A DNA stretch of 64,000 nt from Apostichopus japonicus (taxonomy: Eukaryota; Echinodermata; Holothuroidea; Aspidochirotida; Stichopodidae). Of the stretch, positions 60,901 through 64,000 are shown one piece after another. The notes under the pieces are model-generated. The model had not been told where the DNA came from. It did not search any database and was given only the letters and a program-made list of their open reading frames with translations. Made by a program: the position numbers and the translations under genes. Within the stretch, counting starts at the first letter, position 1, and the number at the start of each line of letters is the position of its first letter. The stretch lies in contig NC_092562.1 in NCBI RefSeq assembly GCF_037975245.1, positions 24,297,554 through 24,361,553 of the forward strand, read 5' to 3'.

Positions 60901-62235
60901 TCAAATGCATAATCACTTTTAACACTGAAAACAATTTGTTTCTCTGGCTTCAATTTCTTGTAGTAAAGCCATATGATGTCGTAACAATTTTTACAAGATG
61001 CTATTGAAATAAGACCATATCTGACCTAACTGTCATCAATAACCACACACGGCTCTATAAACAAAAACACCCAACAACTGCTACCGTGCACCTATTTATA
61101 CAATTTATCCCAACAAAACGATTTCATTTTGATAAACCATGGAAATAGATCAAATATTGTACTGGCGTATATCTTCCACGATGCAATTTTTGTTCAATCA
61201 ATTTCTACTTTCAATTTAGACCAAAGATTGTCACGACAGGCTCTGCTAATAAATTGTCAATATAGTTTGTATTAGGTCCAAAAGTTCAATTTTAAATTGA
61301 TTTGAAAGTTCAGGGCAATCTCATCGACTCCCTCATTAAGTCCCTCTGATTACATTGTCTTTTGTAATTAACCGCTCTTGCCTCAAACCTATCGCAGTTC
61401 TTATACGTTGATATTAGAGTTCAATATAGATATTCAAGCATAGCCTAATTTTTTGGCAACTCCGTACATAATTAAAAGCCACACGTCTTTTCGGGGAATT
61501 TTCAAGGTTCTTGTTTATTATCTCTCTTCTACATATTCTCTCTCTCTCTCTCTCTCCATTTTTCCTTCTTCTGATATTTACTGTGAGTTTCTGTGCTGTG
61601 GTTACGGTACCGTTAAGCGTGTTTCTAGATAGGAAAAATGAAACATTAATCTGTGTTTGGGTGAAACCATTTTTCAAGGAGATGTAATTTCTCCCTGCAC
61701 ATATCTTTTAAAATGTTTATATCAGCCATCGATTTATTATCCTTGGAGATCTAATTATATTATAAAGAGAAATGATCAGAATGGAATGTTAGATAATTGC
61801 ATATATTTATATGTGGTATTTGGTAGTATAACGATTCGCATATAGTTCTCATATATGGTTATGATAAGAGTGTTAAAAGTAAGTGAATCAAATATCTCCA
61901 GTAAGTACATTAATGTGTCCGAATAATGCACGATGACATTTCTAGGAAGTTACTTTCACATCATGATGCAAGTAGTTTGCAATGTTTTGGAAAGAAACAC
62001 CTTTACCAAGTTTTCTTGTTAAAAATTGCATTTCGCCGTCGGCTGGGAACGATCTGTCTCACTGATTTAGTGACATTTAATATATAGACAAAACTGGATA
62101 TAGCCTGTTGAAATATTCTGTTCCCGGTCAGAATGAATAATTATAATGTCCACACATAACAGTTACAAGTTCTAGAGATATAACACATAAAGAGTCCAGT
62201 TTGCCTTGCCAGGTGTATGATCAAGGATGACCGAG
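57995..62235. other. No confirmed gene; repeats only
   Basis: 60545-60790 has a dispersed-repeat look ending 'gcggcgtaaaaataactgctgattatt', like the 3' ends of interspersed repeats. A TC run at 61537-61556, C-rich direct repeats 'cctcatgactcacacccc' at 59856-59890. Confidence 0.4.
59611..59649 (+). CDS. Candidate 39-bp second exon of the gene at 57905
   Basis: Strong polypyrimidine tract and gtcag acceptor, 13 codons encoding ASALMPSDSSLLQ, donor gtaaca. Phase 0 both sides, so it joins in frame to 57905-57994. Very short, so chance is a real possibility. Confidence 0.22.
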
Positions 62236-62237
62236 AG

Positions 62238-62313
<76 letters not shown>

Positions 62314-62638
62314 GAAAATCGTAATGAGTTGGAAAATCAAGAACAGTGAAAAACCTTCCAGCCTCCACCGGGCCTTCCGCTCTGTACGCGGACACCGTAA
62401 CCACTAGGCTATGGACGCTGATTGTATGTCCAGAGGTTCGAAACCGGTAAGGAAGGTCGTAATTCCACTGTAGGCGTTTGTCACCTGTATCGAACAATAC
62501 TAGTTCTGTTTTTGGTGACATATTTTGCCTTACTCTAGAGATCAAACATGATCAAACATGATGCTAACCAACTTGAAATCATTTGTGATTCCTAAAGCCG
62601 GATCTCGAAAGAAAACAGACTTTATGTTAATGCAATGG

Positions 62639-62640
<2 letters not shown>
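62236..62640 (-). repeat. Family B tRNA-like repeat with (AT)n, unit 1
   Basis: (AT)n at 62236-62309, then complement of the 47.5-48.9 kb unit: 'cgtaatgagttgg', a damaged B box, A box complement 'ccactaggctatgg' near 62401-62414, 'cgaaaccggtaaggaagg', and 'caatactagttctg'. Confidence 0.82.
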
Positions 62641-62686
<46 letters not shown>

Positions 62687-62875
62687 GAAAATCGTAATGA
62701 GTTGGAAAAACAGTGAAAAAACTTTCAGCCTCCACCGGGATTCGAACCACGGGCCTCCCGCTCTGTACGCGGACACCCTAACCACTAGGCTATGGACGCT
62801 GATTGTATGTCCAGAGGTTCGAAACCGGTAAGGAAGATCGTAATTCCACTGTATATATATATATATATATATACG
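62641..62875 (-). repeat. Family B tRNA-like repeat with (AT)n, unit 2
   Basis: (AT)n at 62643-62683, then a tRNA-like head in complement with an intact B box (gggattcgaacc) and A box, ending in a second (TA)n at 62853-62872. Confidence 0.82.
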
Positions 62876-62940
62876 TAGTTCTAGACATTTTCTTATCGAG
62901 TTTCTCTAAAGCGAGGACCCAACTCCATGTCGAAAAGTTT

Positions 62941-63066
62941 CATGATTATGAATTGTCAATTGTCAACAACTCTGTAATTGGACGACATACATTAATCTTG
63001 GAGTGACTCGAACTCGGAACCTTATGATTGAAAGGCACCGGCGTTAACCACTGAGCTAACACTCCT
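62941..63066 (-). repeat. tRNA-derived SINE (family A), head half
   Basis: Complement of 46083-46210; lacks the tail. Head ends at 'ctaacactcc'. Confidence 0.88.
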
Positions 63067-64000
63067 CAACGTGTTTTGTGCTATGTGTTATGTGTTTGTA
63101 CTCATGGGTCTGTACACTCGTCCGCTACTCAGTAAACGTGTTAACCATGTACTCGCCGCATACATGGCTTTTGTACTTGTTCTCTTGACCGTGTACTCGT
63201 ATCCGCCCTCGGATATTGTACTCATACCACAAGTCTGATACTTGTGACATTGTGTCCCTCCCTACAAGTCATACATTTGACATAGAAATGATGTCAGACC
63301 TTGAGAAGGTTGATCTACATTTGCAAAGAGTAAATATTAAGAACTATAATGGAATTTTCACAGCATAAATAGGACAAACTCTACTTTTGTTGTTCTCTCC
63401 TTGGATAAAGTTTTGGCTTTATGTATGTCTTATAGTGTACCTTTAGGAAGCACATATACCTCTTTGCGTCTTTATCACAATAAATCAGATATGATTTCCT
63501 GCGGATTATCAATGTTAACAGAACTACTGCCCTGAACGTATCAATGAAATCATGCTAACTTGCAATCAAGTGTATTTTATATTATAGGGCACTCCATTAC
63601 TATACATTATGACATGACTATATGGTATGGTGCAAAGACTATGAAGTTAGTTGTCATCACTCGGGAATGATGAAGACAAAAGACAGATCAGTTTATCTGG
63701 CGAAAGAGATTATTAATCAAACATTCATTTCCTCATATACCTGCGTAAATTAACTATGCTTGTCTCCGTTCGTGTGTTCCAAAGGCTAAGGTTATATAAG
63801 AGGGGGGGGGGGGGTGGGATGGAGAAGAAGAAAGATAATATACACAGTGATGGAAAATGTTAAAAATTAAAAGCTTTAGATGTTGATAATTGAGGAGGCC
63901 TAAATGTATTGATCGATGAGACAAGCACTTTATTTAAAGTAAATAGTGTTTGTTTGGTTATACGAACGCTTCCATTTTTTTTTGTCAATCATGACTTTAA
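63067..64000. other. No gene seen
   Basis: Repeated 'tgtactcgt/tgtactcat' words at 63095-63240; poly-G at 63801-63813. Nothing else recognised. Confidence 0.45.

Overview
The window looks like nuclear DNA of a marine invertebrate deuterostome, most likely an echinoderm. That guess rests on short genes split by long AT-rich introns, the frequent AGGCCTA-type words, and the mixture of repeats (Penelope-like retroelement, tRNA-derived SINEs, 8-bp-TSD MITEs, long (TA)n runs). There are no bacterial-style operons. The taxonomic call is inference only.

The main gene is a 14-exon SLC5/SGLT-type sodium-solute symporter on the + strand, from an ATG at 3070 to a TAA at 42576. All exon junctions keep phase, and the joined exons would encode 649 aa, a normal SGLT length. 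Exon 7 is broken by a 12,053-bp DNA transposon (20852-32904). The element starts CACTG and ends CAGTG, has 15-bp perfect terminal inverted repeats and a TA target duplication. It lies inside the tyrosine codon just before the conserved Trp of the TM7 motif Y-W-C-T-[DN]-Q (Tyr290 in human SGLT1 numbering). Removing the element and one TA restores the family motif exactly.

The transposon carries two genes in the host orientation. One is an intact single-exon 834-aa CACTA/Mirage/Chapaev (CMC)-like transposase with two N-terminal C2H2 fingers. The other is an 8-exon, 555-aa accessory protein with a ubiquitin-fold/PB1-like N-terminus, resembling the 'SAMD3-like' proteins annotated in animal genomes. 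Both ends carry dense ACTCA/TGAGT subterminal repeats. Together this is a complete and apparently young two-protein transposition system sitting in a host coding exon.

Other layout: 1-3069 holds tandem repeats and the first of three MITEs with 8-bp target duplications; the other two lie in intron 1. Intron 1 also holds a candidate small nested gene (9899-11166) and a SINE split by a 1.52-kb TG...CA insertion with a 4-bp TSD. Intron 2 holds a long imperfect palindrome. Downstream of the symporter, 42.6-57.9 kb is mostly repeats: a second SINE family in tandem, (AT)n tracts, and a Penelope-like element (49.06-51.6 kb) with RT, GIY-YIG and a hammerhead-like motif. A candidate first coding exon of another gene starts at 57905, and SINE/(AT)n clusters recur at 62.2-63.1 kb. 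No rRNA, functional tRNA or CRISPR was found.
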